Made by a program: the position numbers and the translations under genes
Part shown: positions 41,939 to 50,261 of the stretch, piece after piece
How the letters are laid out: each line of letters starts with the position of its first letter
Position numbering within the stretch: the stretch's first letter is position 1
DNA from: Halosimplex pelagicum
GTDB lineage: Archaea > Halobacteriota > Halobacteria > Halobacteriales > Haloarculaceae
Reading direction: 5' to 3'
NCBI RefSeq assembly: GCF_013415905.1
Contig: NZ_CP058909.1
Coordinates: 1 to 64,000 of the forward strand
Length of the DNA stretch: 64,000 nucleotides
The notes under the pieces: generated by a model
What the model was told of the DNA's origin: nothing
Databases searched by the model: none
Seen by the model: only the letters and a program-made list of their open reading frames with translations

Positions 41939-43209
41939 GGCTCCACCTCCGTCCCCGTCGTCCACTCGCCGTCGGCCCCGGCGGGCGCCTCGGTCCCGTT
42001 CCCGGAGAGCGCCCGGATGCGCTCGCTCCCGTCGGCGCCGACGACGAACGCCTCGTCGGCGTCCTCGACGGCCACCTCGTCGGGGTCGAACCGCCAGCCG
42101 CGGCCGTCCTCGCCGGCCCGCCGGACGCCGACGACCGTCAGGTCGGGTTCGTCGGCCAGCGCCTCCCGGTCCGAGTCGTCCAGCCGGACCCGCCGGACGG
42201 CCTGGCCCGCGCGTTCGAGCTGCGAGAACGCCTCGAAGACGTGGCTCGTCCCCTGGGAGGTGACGCGGACGGCGGCCTCGTCCTCGCCGAGGACCGTCCG
42301 CGCGTCGCTCGTGCGTACCGCGACGGTCACGCGGCCGCGGCCGCCGGCCGTCTCCGAGCGCGCCCGCTTGCGCGTCGTCGCCTCGCCCGCCCCCTCGACC
42401 GTCGCCGTCGCGTCCGACGCGTCGGTGTCGGCGTCGGCGCCCTCGCGGTCGGTCTCGGTGCGCACGCTGAGGACGTGACCGTCGACGGCGGCGTCGCCCG
42501 CGTCGACGACGACCTCGTCGCCCGGCGACAGCCCCGTGGGCAACAGCGCCGAGAACGACACCGCGCGCCAGCCGTCGGGGACCCGCTCGGCCAGGTCCCG
42601 GGCGGGCGGCGCGGCGGCGACCGACGCCCGGCCGCGCGCGTCGATCGACACCGCCGCGTCGGCCAGGTCGTGGTCGCTCCGGAGCCGGTCCTCCAGGCGC
42701 GCCTCCAGCTCCGCGAGCGGCAGGTCCGCCGGCAGCCGCCAGGCGCCCGTCTCCAGGGTCGTCCGCAGCGCCGGCGACAGCGACGGATACCCCTCGATGT
42801 CGCGGATCTCGCCGCTGGCGCGGACCGTCACCTGCCCCGACCCGTCGACGTCCTCGATCGCCGCGGCCGAGAGCGTCCGCCGAGCGCGCGTCGCCTGCGA
42901 GAGGTCCCGCGGCAGTTCGGCGGCGAGGGCACTCCCCTGGCTGTTGGCGTACAGCGCGAGCAGCAGCGCGACGAGCGCGGCGATCAGCAGCCGCGGCACC
43001 TGTTCGACCGTCGTCCCGACGAGGCCGACGGCGTAACCGTTCGCACCGGCCAGCGGCAGGGCGACCAGCACGGCCGCCGCCCCCGGCACGGTGTACCCAC
43101 CGTAGTACTCGACCAGGAACCCCCCCAGCCCCACCGCGAACGCCGGGACCAGCCCGACGAGCAGACCGAAGGAGATCCCCAGCAGCACTTCAACTGGTAG
43201 CGAAGCCAT
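41935..43209 (-). CDS. Membrane protein with TrkA-C domains, first of tandem pair
   Basis: A 424-residue paralog of the downstream protein, of equal length. Three N-terminal helices (VLLGISFGLLVGLVPAFAVG, AAAVLVALPLAGA, LLIAALVALLLALYA) lead to TrkA-C-like domains (IRDIEGYPSLSP, LLPTGLSPGDEVVVDAGDAAVDG, DDSDREALADEPDLTVVGV). The two coupled genes probably make a heteromeric regulatory complex in the membrane. No K+ selectivity filter is seen, so the transported ion is uncertain. Confidence 0.78.
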   Translation of the reverse strand: MASLPVEVLLGISFGLLVGLVPAFAVGLGGFLVEYYGGYTVPGAAAVLVALPLAGANGYAVGLVGTTVEQVPRLLIAALVALLLALYANSQGSALAAELPRDLSQATRARRTLSAAAIEDVDGSGQVTVRASGEIRDIEGYPSLSPALRTTLETGAWRLPADLPLAELEARLEDRLRSDHDLADAAVSIDARGRASVAAAPPARDLAERVPDGWRAVSFSALLPTGLSPGDEVVVDAGDAAVDGHVLSVRTETDREGADADTDASDATATVEGAGEATTRKRARSETAGGRGRVTVAVRTSDARTVLGEDEAAVRVTSQGTSHVFEAFSQLERAGQAVRRVRLDDSDREALADEPDLTVVGVRRAGEDGRGWRFDPDEVAVEDADEAFVVGADGSERIRALSGNGTEAPAGADGEWTTGTEVEP

Positions 43210-43258
43210 CCGTATCTGTCATGTTTCGTGTGTCCGTCGTGTTCGTTCGCGTGCGATC

Positions 43259-44533
43259 TCAGGGCCGTCGCACCGCCAGCACCGCCAGCGCCGCGACGGC
43301 GAGCAGGACTGCGACCGGGCCGAAGCCCGGGCCGACGGCGAAGGCTCCACCGGACGACGTGGGAGTCGGCGAGGGGGTCGGCACGGGGGTCGGCGTCGGC
43401 GTGGGCGGCGCGGTCGTCGGCGTCGGCACCTGCCACCGGTCGAGCGGGTCCACGTCCGGTCGCTGCCACTGGTGGACCGGGTACTCCTCGCTGGGCATCC
43501 AGACGTTCGCCGCGTCGAAGCCGCCGAGGTTCGACAGGGCGTCCTCGCCCGTGAGTTCGCCCGTCGACAGCGCCGTCCCGATGTCGGCGCCGTCGCCGGT
43601 CGAGTCGTTCACGCCGGCGACGCCCTCGTCCCAGTAGGTCTGGCTGACGATGCTGTTGCCGTTCGTCCCGGCGATGCCGCCGACGGTCACGTTGCCGTCG
43701 ATCTCGCTCGCCGCGTAGGAGGTCCGGATCGTCCCGGAGTTGGTCCCGACGAGGCCGCCGGCCATCCGGTCGACCGACACCGTCGCCGTCGCGTAGGAGG
43801 CGGTCACCGCGTTGCTGTTGGCACCGACGAGCCCGCCGGCGACCTCCGTCGCGCGCACTTCGCCACCGGCGTACGAGCCGCGGATCGGGCCGCCGTTGGT
43901 CCCGACGAGGCCGCCGACGATCTCCGAGCCGGCGACCGTCGCCTCGGCGTACGCGGCGACGATCTGGCCGTCGTTCGCACCGACGAGTCCGCCGACGTTC
44001 GCGCCCGTCCCCCGCAGGTTTCCGGTCGCCGAGGATCCGGTGATCGAACCCGTGCTGATGCCGGCCAGCGCACCGATGTGCTCGTTCCCGTTGACCGTCA
44101 CGTCCCGCAGCGAGACGTTCTGCACCGTGCCCGCGGTGATGCCGAACAGCCCGACGTTGGTCGCCTGCGGTCGGATGATCGTCAGCCCCGATATCGCGTG
44201 GCCGTTCCCGTCGAGCGACCCGTGGAACGCTCCGTCTTCGCCGCCGACGGGATCGAACCCGTTGCCGGCGTTCCACGTCTCGGTCACGCTCGCGTCGATG
44301 TCGGCACCCAGCGCGTAGTGAGCGCCCAGGTCGTCGCTCATCGCCTGCAACTCCTCGACGCTCGTGATCACGTACGGGTCCTGGGGCGTCCCGCTACCCG
44401 CCATCTCCGAGAGCGGCGAGGACGTGGTCTCTTGCTGTTCGTTCGCGACCGCGAGCCCGCTCACCGGACCGACCACCGATAGAGCCACCAGCGCGACGAG
44501 CGTGAGGGTCCGCACCGCGCGTGTCCGATTCAT
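43259..44533 (-). CDS. GLUG-repeat surface protein with PGF-CTERM anchor
   Basis: A 424-residue secreted protein. A Sec signal (TLTLVALVALSVVGPVSG) leads to a beta-helical region with about seven GLUG-type repeats (GGLVGANDGQI, GGLVGTNGGPI, GGLVGANSNAV, GGIAGTNGNSI) and a conserved N-terminal motif SEMAGSGTPQDPYVIT-VEELQAMS. A Pro/Thr-rich stalk (TTAPPTPTPTPVPTP) precedes the PGF-CTERM segment GPGFGPVAVLLAVAALAVLA ending in Arg. It is probably anchored to the membrane through archaeosortase A. Repeats suggest adhesion. Confidence 0.87.
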   Translation of the reverse strand: MNRTRAVRTLTLVALVALSVVGPVSGLAVANEQQETTSSPLSEMAGSGTPQDPYVITSVEELQAMSDDLGAHYALGADIDASVTETWNAGNGFDPVGGEDGAFHGSLDGNGHAISGLTIIRPQATNVGLFGITAGTVQNVSLRDVTVNGNEHIGALAGISTGSITGSSATGNLRGTGANVGGLVGANDGQIVAAYAEATVAGSEIVGGLVGTNGGPIRGSYAGGEVRATEVAGGLVGANSNAVTASYATATVSVDRMAGGLVGTNSGTIRTSYAASEIDGNVTVGGIAGTNGNSIVSQTYWDEGVAGVNDSTGDGADIGTALSTGELTGEDALSNLGGFDAANVWMPSEEYPVHQWQRPDVDPLDRWQVPTPTTAPPTPTPTPVPTPSPTPTSSGGAFAVGPGFGPVAVLLAVAALAVLAVRRP

Positions 44534-44595
44534 CTGTTGCCACCGAACCCAGTTCGTGTCATCTGTGTCTGTGTCATCGAATCGTCGCGGTGCCG

Positions 44596-47001
44596 CTACT
44601 GTCGTCGATACCGCGTCGCCGCGAGTCCGGCGAGCAGCGCGACCAGTGCGGCGCCGACGCCGAAGCCGGAACCGTCGCCGCTGGTCGCCATGCCGTCGCC
44701 GTCGTTCGAGCCGCCGTCGTTCGCACCACTGTCACCGTCACCTGCCGAGTCGCCGTCACCGCCGTCGTCGCTCGACTCGGCGGTCGCGGTCGCAGTCTCG
44801 ATGTCGACGGCCGTGCTGCCCGTCCACTCGGCGTCGCCGGCGGTCACGCTGTGGCCGATCGACTCGCTGTCGTCGGGCGCAGTCGCCTCGAAGGTGACCG
44901 TCGTGCCGTCGGCGGGGACCTCGACGGTCTGCGTGCCGACCGAGCTGCCGCCGACGCTGTAGGCCACGTCCGACGAGAGCGGCAGGCCGCCGGAGTTGGC
45001 CAGCGTCACCGTCACCTCGTAGGACGCGCCGGCCTCGACCGAGTCGGGGACGGAACCGCTCTCGATGGAGACGCTCCCCATCTCGGCGACGGTGAGCGTT
45101 CCGGCGCTCGCACCGCCGACGGCGAGGTCGTACTCGCCGACCGACTCGCCGGTGTAGTTGAACCGCACCGTGGCGCCGTCGGCCGGAACGACGACCTCTT
45201 TGGTCGCGACCGTCCGGCCGCCGGCGGTCAACTCGACCGTGTGGCCCGCCGCGGCGTCGCCGGCGTTCTCGACGGTCGCTTCGATGGTCGTGCTGTTGCC
45301 GACCGCCAGCGGGCTCTCCGAGATCGCCGCCGAGGCGACGCTCGTCTCGGGTTCTTCGACGACGGTGAGGTTCCCGAGACTCGTGCCGTTGACCGCGACG
45401 GGGTAGGTGCCCGTCGCGGGCGCGGAGTAGTTCAGCCGGACCGTCGTCGTCGAGTGACCGGGCACGGTGACGGTGCGCGTCTCCTCGACGCTCCCGTCGA
45501 TCGACAGCACCACGTCGAAGGTGCCGTCGGCGCCGCCGTCGTTGGTCAGCGTCACGTCGACCGGTGCGGCCGTCTCGGAGCCCACGCGGTCGTAGCGCAG
45601 CGAGCGACTCTCGACGGAGATGTCCGGCGGCGTGACGACGGAGACGGCGTCGCTACCGGAGCGGCCGGCGACCGTGGCGGTCACGTCGGCCATCCCGGTT
45701 CCGGACGTGTCGAAGACGCCCCGATCGACCGAGAGGAACGACTGGTTGACGCTGTAGTCGGCCGTCTCGGTCGCGGTGACGGTTCGACCGCCGGCGAGCG
45801 AGACGCGGACGGTCGCGGTCGCGGTTCGGTCGGTGATCACTTGATCGGGGGCTCGCAGGGCGACCGACTCGACCTCCGTACGGAGGACGGGATAGTCGTC
45901 GGTGGTCGCCCAGACGAGACCGAACTCGAGTCCGGAGAGGCCCGACGTGGCAGCCGCTCCCCGCATCTCGTCCGTGGTCACTCCCGTCCCCGCGGCGTCC
46001 GCCACGCCGACGCCGCTGTCGACGCCGGTCGTCTCCTCGTCCCAGTAGAGGTTCGCGGTGCTCCCCTCGTTGACGCCCAGCAGGCCGCCGAACTCCTTCT
46101 CGGCGGTCACCGCCCCGGTCGCGTACGCGTTCGATACCTCACTTTCGTCGTTGTACCCGACGAGGCCGCCGATACCCGCAGTTCCGGTGACAGCGCCATG
46201 GGCGTAGATACGGGTGACCGTGCTCCCACCAGCGGCGGTCCCGACCGCTCCGCCGGCGGTGATGTCGGTGACCGTCACGTCTCCCGTCGCGGAAGACGAC
46301 CGGAGGGTCCCGCCGGAAAGCGTCCCCACGAGTCCGCCGGCCGAACGCGTCGAGCTGACGGCCGCCGACGAGTGCGCACCGACGATCGCGGAATCCGCGA
46401 CGTTGCCGGCGACGCCACCGACCGTGCTCTTCCGCGCGCTGACGCTACCACCGACGCTGACATCTTCGAGCGTGGCCGAATCCAGTGCGGCCCCGGTCAC
46501 GCCACCGACACCGTTCTGCCCCTCGATAGAGACCCCTTCGAGGGAGAGGTGTTCGACCGTCCCGCCGTAGACCAGCGCGAACAACCCGACGGCGGTCGTC
46601 GTCTCGCGACTGATCGTCAGTCCCGTTACCGTGTGGTTCCGACCGTTCAGCGTTCCCGTGAACCCGTCGTCCTCGTCGTTGCTTCCGATCGGGTCGAATC
46701 CGTCCCCGCTGTTCCAGTCGGCGGTCGCGCTCGCGTCGATGTCGTCGGCGAGCACGTAGTGCGCGTCCATGTCCTCGTGTATCGCCTGCAGTTCCGTCGC
46801 GTTCGTGATCCGGTAGGGGTCTTCCTGCGTGCCGCTACCGGCCATCTCTTGGAGGACCGAGGCGTCGGCGCGCGACGTGTCGGTCGCGCTCACCGGCCCG
46901 AGAACCCCGACGCACATGGAGGCGACGACGAGACAGGCGAGCAGGGTCGCCAACGCTCTCTCCGTTCGTTCGAGTGGATCTGTCGACTGATCGCGGTGCA
47001 T
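44596..47001 (-). CDS. Large GLUG-repeat surface protein with CARDB-like domains and PGF-CTERM
   Basis: An 801-residue secreted protein paralogous to the neighbour at 43259 through its N-terminal half: the same QEMAGSGTQEDPYRIT opening and GLUG repeats (GGVTGAALDSA, GGLVGTLSGGT, GGLVGYNDESE). The C-terminal half holds three or four CARDB-like beta-sandwich domains (STTTVRLNYSAP, EATVENAGDAAAGHTVEL, VTVTLANSGGLPLSS). An Asp/Gly/Ser-rich stalk ends in SGFGVGAALVALLAGLAATRYRR, a PGF-CTERM-like anchor with Ser in place of Pro. The signal peptide begins with a long basic region before its hydrophobic core. Probably a cell-surface adhesin or structural protein. Confidence 0.87.
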   Translation of the reverse strand: MHRDQSTDPLERTERALATLLACLVVASMCVGVLGPVSATDTSRADASVLQEMAGSGTQEDPYRITNATELQAIHEDMDAHYVLADDIDASATADWNSGDGFDPIGSNDEDDGFTGTLNGRNHTVTGLTISRETTTAVGLFALVYGGTVEHLSLEGVSIEGQNGVGGVTGAALDSATLEDVSVGGSVSARKSTVGGVAGNVADSAIVGAHSSAAVSSTRSAGGLVGTLSGGTLRSSSATGDVTVTDITAGGAVGTAAGGSTVTRIYAHGAVTGTAGIGGLVGYNDESEVSNAYATGAVTAEKEFGGLLGVNEGSTANLYWDEETTGVDSGVGVADAAGTGVTTDEMRGAAATSGLSGLEFGLVWATTDDYPVLRTEVESVALRAPDQVITDRTATATVRVSLAGGRTVTATETADYSVNQSFLSVDRGVFDTSGTGMADVTATVAGRSGSDAVSVVTPPDISVESRSLRYDRVGSETAAPVDVTLTNDGGADGTFDVVLSIDGSVEETRTVTVPGHSTTTVRLNYSAPATGTYPVAVNGTSLGNLTVVEEPETSVASAAISESPLAVGNSTTIEATVENAGDAAAGHTVELTAGGRTVATKEVVVPADGATVRFNYTGESVGEYDLAVGGASAGTLTVAEMGSVSIESGSVPDSVEAGASYEVTVTLANSGGLPLSSDVAYSVGGSSVGTQTVEVPADGTTVTFEATAPDDSESIGHSVTAGDAEWTGSTAVDIETATATAESSDDGGDGDSAGDGDSGANDGGSNDGDGMATSGDGSGFGVGAALVALLAGLAATRYRRQ

Positions 47002-47165
47002 TCGTTCTGTTTAGATGCGCTTTGATGAGCAGTTGATTCGCTGTACAGGAGCGGAGAGACCATCCGATTCCGAGCCGATCCGTCGACCTCGAACGTCTCC
47101 CGTTCGGCCGGCTTTCCGCTCGGGCGACCGAACGTCGATACGTCAGCGGAAAGCCGACAGCGTCG

Positions 47166-47696
47166 TCACCTGGTCACGACCAGTTCCCGGTTCGGCTCCT
47201 CGTCCTTGTAGTTCCCGTCCCCCTGGAGGACGATGTCGAACGTGATCGTGCCTTTGTCCTGGTCCGAACGGAAGTTGACGACCGGCTTCCCCGAGGACGC
47301 ACTGCAACCGGTGGACGAAGCGGCACAGATCGCGGCGCTCGTCTCCATCTTCCCGTCGTCGGCGCTCGGTCCCGGGCTCGAACCGCCGTCCGGGTACATC
47401 TGCACCGGGCCGTTGTCGACCGTCAGGGTGCCCGATTCGATCAGCACTTGCGCGTTCCGAACCGGGTCGCCTTCCTCGGTCACCACATCCAGCGTGACCG
47501 CACTACCGCCGGTGGTCGCGATCGAATCCGACGTGATCTCGACGTCCACTTCCTTCTTGGTCTCGAACCCCAGTCCGCCGATCATCTGCATCATGATGGC
47601 GAGACTCGCCACACCCACCACGAGGGCGATGACGAGCCTGATGGGTAATCCTTCGATGGCCCGTTCGTCCTGCGACAGCGTCGTTGTGCGCCGCAT
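47166..47696 (-). CDS. Type IV pilin-like protein (DUF7382-like)
   Basis: A 176-residue protein with a pilin-like N-terminus: a basic start (MRRTTTLSQDERAIEG) followed by a long hydrophobic helix (IRLVIALVVGVASLAIMMQM). Its C-terminal beta-rich domain includes CAASSTGC that may form a disulfide. TTTAAATA (47719-47726, minus strand) lies about 27 nt before ATG 47696, giving a leaderless transcript. It is divergent from the HerA-like gene at 47772. Confidence 0.75.
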   Translation of the reverse strand: MRRTTTLSQDERAIEGLPIRLVIALVVGVASLAIMMQMIGGLGFETKKEVDVEITSDSIATTGGSAVTLDVVTEEGDPVRNAQVLIESGTLTVDNGPVQMYPDGGSSPGPSADDGKMETSAAICAASSTGCSASSGKPVVNFRSDQDKGTITFDIVLQGDGNYKDEEPNRELVVTR

Positions 47697-47771
47697 GTCG
47701 GTCTTGGTCCCGTCCTGGTATTTAAACCTTGTAGCGAAGATACAAGTGCGCCGGCGTGACAATCCACTGGC

Positions 47772-48896
47772 GTGACTGGTCCATCGACGGCCGAGGCGGA
47801 GTTCGTCATCGGGCGTGGGAAGGTGGTGCAGGCCGACGACGACGCCCCGGCGGGGCACCTGGGCACCTACCGGGCGCGGGACGGCTCCAGCGGCGCGCCG
47901 CTGCACGTCGACCTCGACGGCCCGCACGCGACGCTGATCGTCGGCAAGCGCGGCTACGGGAAGTCCTACACGCTGGGCGTCCTCGCCGAGGCGCTCGCGC
48001 GGGCCGACGGCGTCGCGCCGGTGATCGCCGACCCGATGGGCGTGTTCCCGACGCTGGGCGAGCCCGCCGAGGGCGAGCCCGTCCCCGCCGAGGTGATCGA
48101 CGACCCGCAGATCACGGCGACGACGCTTGACCCCCGTTCGTGGTGCGCGCTGCTGGACCTCTCCCCCGAGAGCGGGGCTGGCGGGCTGGTCTGGCAGGCC
48201 GCCCAGGACGAGTCGACGCTTTCGGACATGCGCGCGGCGATCGAGGGGAGCGACGCCCCCGGCGTCGACAGGCGCGCGGCGGTCAACCACCTCGACCTGG
48301 CCGACTCGTGGGGGATCTTCGACCCCGAGGGGATGGACGCCCGGGAGCTGGGCAGCGGCGCGGTGACGGTCGTCGACGTGTCGGGACTGGACTCGGCGCC
48401 GATGAACGCGGTCGTCCGCGGTATCGGCGAGGCGCTGTACCGCGCCCGGGTGAACGAGGCGATCCCGCGGCTCCCGTGGCTCATGATCGACGAGGCCCAC
48501 ACCTTCTTCCAGGGCGTCGGCGAGGCCGCGCTGGAGACGATCCTCACGCGCGGGCGCGCCCCCGGCGTCAGCCTCGTGCTCGCGACCCAGCGACCCAGCG
48601 CCGTCTCGGAGGTTGCGGTCTCCCAGTCCGACATCGTGGTCTCCCACCGGCTCACGTCCGAGGCAGACCTCGACGCGCTGGAGGCCGCCCAGCCGACGTA
48701 CATGCAGACCTCGCTGGCCGAGCGGCTCCCCACGAGCCCCGGCGAGGTGATCGTGATCGACGACGCGACCGAGACGGTCCACTCGGCGAACGTCCGCCGC
48801 CGCGAGACGCCACACGGCGGGGACAGCCCCAACGCCAGCGACGTGGAGATCGACGAGGACCGGCCCGCCGACGCCGACCGGCCCGACGACGACTAA
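47772..48896 (+). CDS. HerA/VirB4-like DUF87 ATPase
   Basis: A 374-residue ATPase. Walker A reads VGKRGYGKSYTLG and Walker B LPWLMIDEAHTFF, followed by the arginine-containing ATQRPSAVSEVAVSQSD motif, as in HerA-type hexameric DNA pumps and related VirB4-like enzymes. It lacks the N-terminal HAS-barrel beyond about 30 residues. It starts at GTG 47772. NurA is not adjacent, so it is probably not the HerA of DNA end resection; a secretion or surface role is suggested by its position next to the pilus genes. Confidence 0.82.
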   Translation: MTGPSTAEAEFVIGRGKVVQADDDAPAGHLGTYRARDGSSGAPLHVDLDGPHATLIVGKRGYGKSYTLGVLAEALARADGVAPVIADPMGVFPTLGEPAEGEPVPAEVIDDPQITATTLDPRSWCALLDLSPESGAGGLVWQAAQDESTLSDMRAAIEGSDAPGVDRRAAVNHLDLADSWGIFDPEGMDARELGSGAVTVVDVSGLDSAPMNAVVRGIGEALYRARVNEAIPRLPWLMIDEAHTFFQGVGEAALETILTRGRAPGVSLVLATQRPSAVSEVAVSQSDIVVSHRLTSEADLDALEAAQPTYMQTSLAERLPTSPGEVIVIDDATETVHSANVRRRETPHGGDSPNASDVEIDEDRPADADRPDDD

Positions 48897-48946
48897 CTCG
48901 GACCCGCCGACGAGAGCCACCGAAGCCGTCGAGAGCGGCGTTGTGG

Positions 48947-48954
48947 TTTAAATA
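48947..48954 (+). promoter_or_regulatory. TATA box of the pilus module
   Basis: TTTAAATA centred about 26-27 nt upstream of ATG 48977, matching the similar boxes TTTAAGA (50232) and TTTAAGTA (54002) before later genes of the module. Confidence 0.75.
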
Positions 48955-48976
48955 CGATGAGGCGGGCAAGGGGAGT

Positions 48977-49690
48977 ATGACCGACATCGAGCGCCTGGAC
49001 GAGCGGCTGACGGCGGTCGAGCGGGCGGTCGTCGACGGCGACTACGAGCTGGACGAACTCGCCGATCTGGCGACCCTCGCGGACGATTTCGAGCGGCTCG
49101 AATCCCGTATCGACGAGATCGAGCAGCGGCTCGCCGACGTGGAGGCGCGCTCGGAGTCCGTCGAGGGGTTCGTCGGGCGGGTCCGCTCGGTCAACGAGGA
49201 CGTGGAGCAACAGGCCGACGCCGCCATCGCGGCCGTCGACCGGCTCGAACGCCGCGTCGGCGACCTCGAAGCGGTCACCGAGGGAGCGGCCCGGGGCGGC
49301 GAGGGCGGTCGGTCCCGCGGCGCGACCGCGGGCGAGGGCGGGCGCGGCCGCGCGGCCCCCGACGACCCCGAACGGTCCGTCGACCGGGTGGTGAGCGGTC
49401 GCGACCGGGCCGGCGGTGGAGCGGGCGGCGGTCGCGGCGGCCGGAACGCTCGCGGCGCGAGCGCGGGTGCAGGTGGCGGCGCGGGTGCCGACGCCGCGAG
49501 GGGTAACGCGGGCGCCGGTGCGAGCGGAGCGGCCGCGAACGGGCGCGCGGGCGACGACGGCGGCGGCGGTGCCGACCTCGACCTGGGGTCGAGCGACGAC
49601 GCCGACGATGGGACGCTCGCCGACGAGTTCGACCGGAGCGACGACGACGAGGACGACCTCCTGACGAGGATCCGCTCGAAGCTCCCGTGA
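48977..49690 (+). CDS. Coiled-coil protein with low-complexity tail (DUF7310-like)
   Basis: A 237-residue protein. The first 105 residues form coiled coils (TDIERLDERLTAVERAV, DDFERLESRIDEIEQRLADVEARSES, AIAAVDRLERRVGDLEAV). The rest is a Gly/Ala/Arg-rich disordered region, with an acidic end (DEFDRSDDDEDD) closing in LLTRIRSKLP. It is translationally coupled to the next gene by a GTGA overlap. Its place before a pilus ATPase suggests an assembly scaffold. Confidence 0.78.
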   Translation: MTDIERLDERLTAVERAVVDGDYELDELADLATLADDFERLESRIDEIEQRLADVEARSESVEGFVGRVRSVNEDVEQQADAAIAAVDRLERRVGDLEAVTEGAARGGEGGRSRGATAGEGGRGRAAPDDPERSVDRVVSGRDRAGGGAGGGRGGRNARGASAGAGGGAGADAARGNAGAGASGAAANGRAGDDGGGGADLDLGSSDDADDGTLADEFDRSDDDEDDLLTRIRSKLP

Positions 49691-50151
49691 TCCGCGTCGT
49701 CCTGGCGGTGATCCTGACCGTCGTCCTGGTCGGTATCGCGATGCCGGCGATCGACCACGCCGCCGGCGTCAACAGCGACCGGCGAGTCGGGAGCGTCGCC
49801 GAGCAGTTCGAACGGACGGCCGTCGAACTGACCGAGAGCGAGGACCTGCCGCCGAGGGGCGTGCGCGGCCCCCAGCGCGTCCTCGACGTCACCTTCCCGA
49901 CGCCGTCGCTGACGGCGACGGCCGTGCTGAAGTTCCGGATCGAGCGACAGGGGTCGACGAACCACAGCGTCCTCACCTACCGCGTCGGCGGGCGGCCGGA
50001 GCGGACCAGACAGATCGACGCGCCGGTCGTCAACGCCGACGACGGGACGCTGAAACTCGGGCGGGTCACCGGCGACCGGAGCTACGTCCTTCGTCTGGGT
50101 CGAGGCCCCGCGGACGACCCCATCGTCCGGGTCCACCGCGGCGGCGGGTGA
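49687..50151 (+). CDS. Single-pass membrane protein (DUF7311-like)
   Basis: A 154-residue protein with an N-terminal membrane helix (RVVLAVILTVVLVGIAMPAIDHA) and an extracellular beta-rich domain (GPQRVLDVTFPTPSLTATAVLKF, NHSVLTYRVGGRPERT). The helix lies close to the start, like pilin-type or signal-anchor proteins. It starts at GTG 49687, overlapping the coiled-coil gene by 4 nt. Probably a pilus accessory or minor pilin-like component; function is inferred from gene order. Confidence 0.7.
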   Translation: MIRVVLAVILTVVLVGIAMPAIDHAAGVNSDRRVGSVAEQFERTAVELTESEDLPPRGVRGPQRVLDVTFPTPSLTATAVLKFRIERQGSTNHSVLTYRVGGRPERTRQIDAPVVNADDGTLKLGRVTGDRSYVLRLGRGPADDPIVRVHRGGG

Positions 50152-50261
50152 GCGGTCGCCGCCCCGCGGACGGCGTCGCCGGCGGACCGTGCGCTCGCGC
50201 GCGCCACCCGCGGTCGGCCGGCGTGTAGAAGTTTAAGACCGAACACGCGGCCACTCCCGGC

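Noticed and set aside
44521..47025. Plus-strand open frame of over 800 codons opposite the large GLUG surface protein
   Set aside because: The minus-strand protein has a signal peptide, repeats and anchor; the plus-strand product has no recognisable domain and biased composition.
47697..48920. Upstream extension of the pilin-like gene on the minus strand
   Set aside because: It overlaps the HerA-like ATPase gene; the TATA box and pilin signal support a start at 47696.
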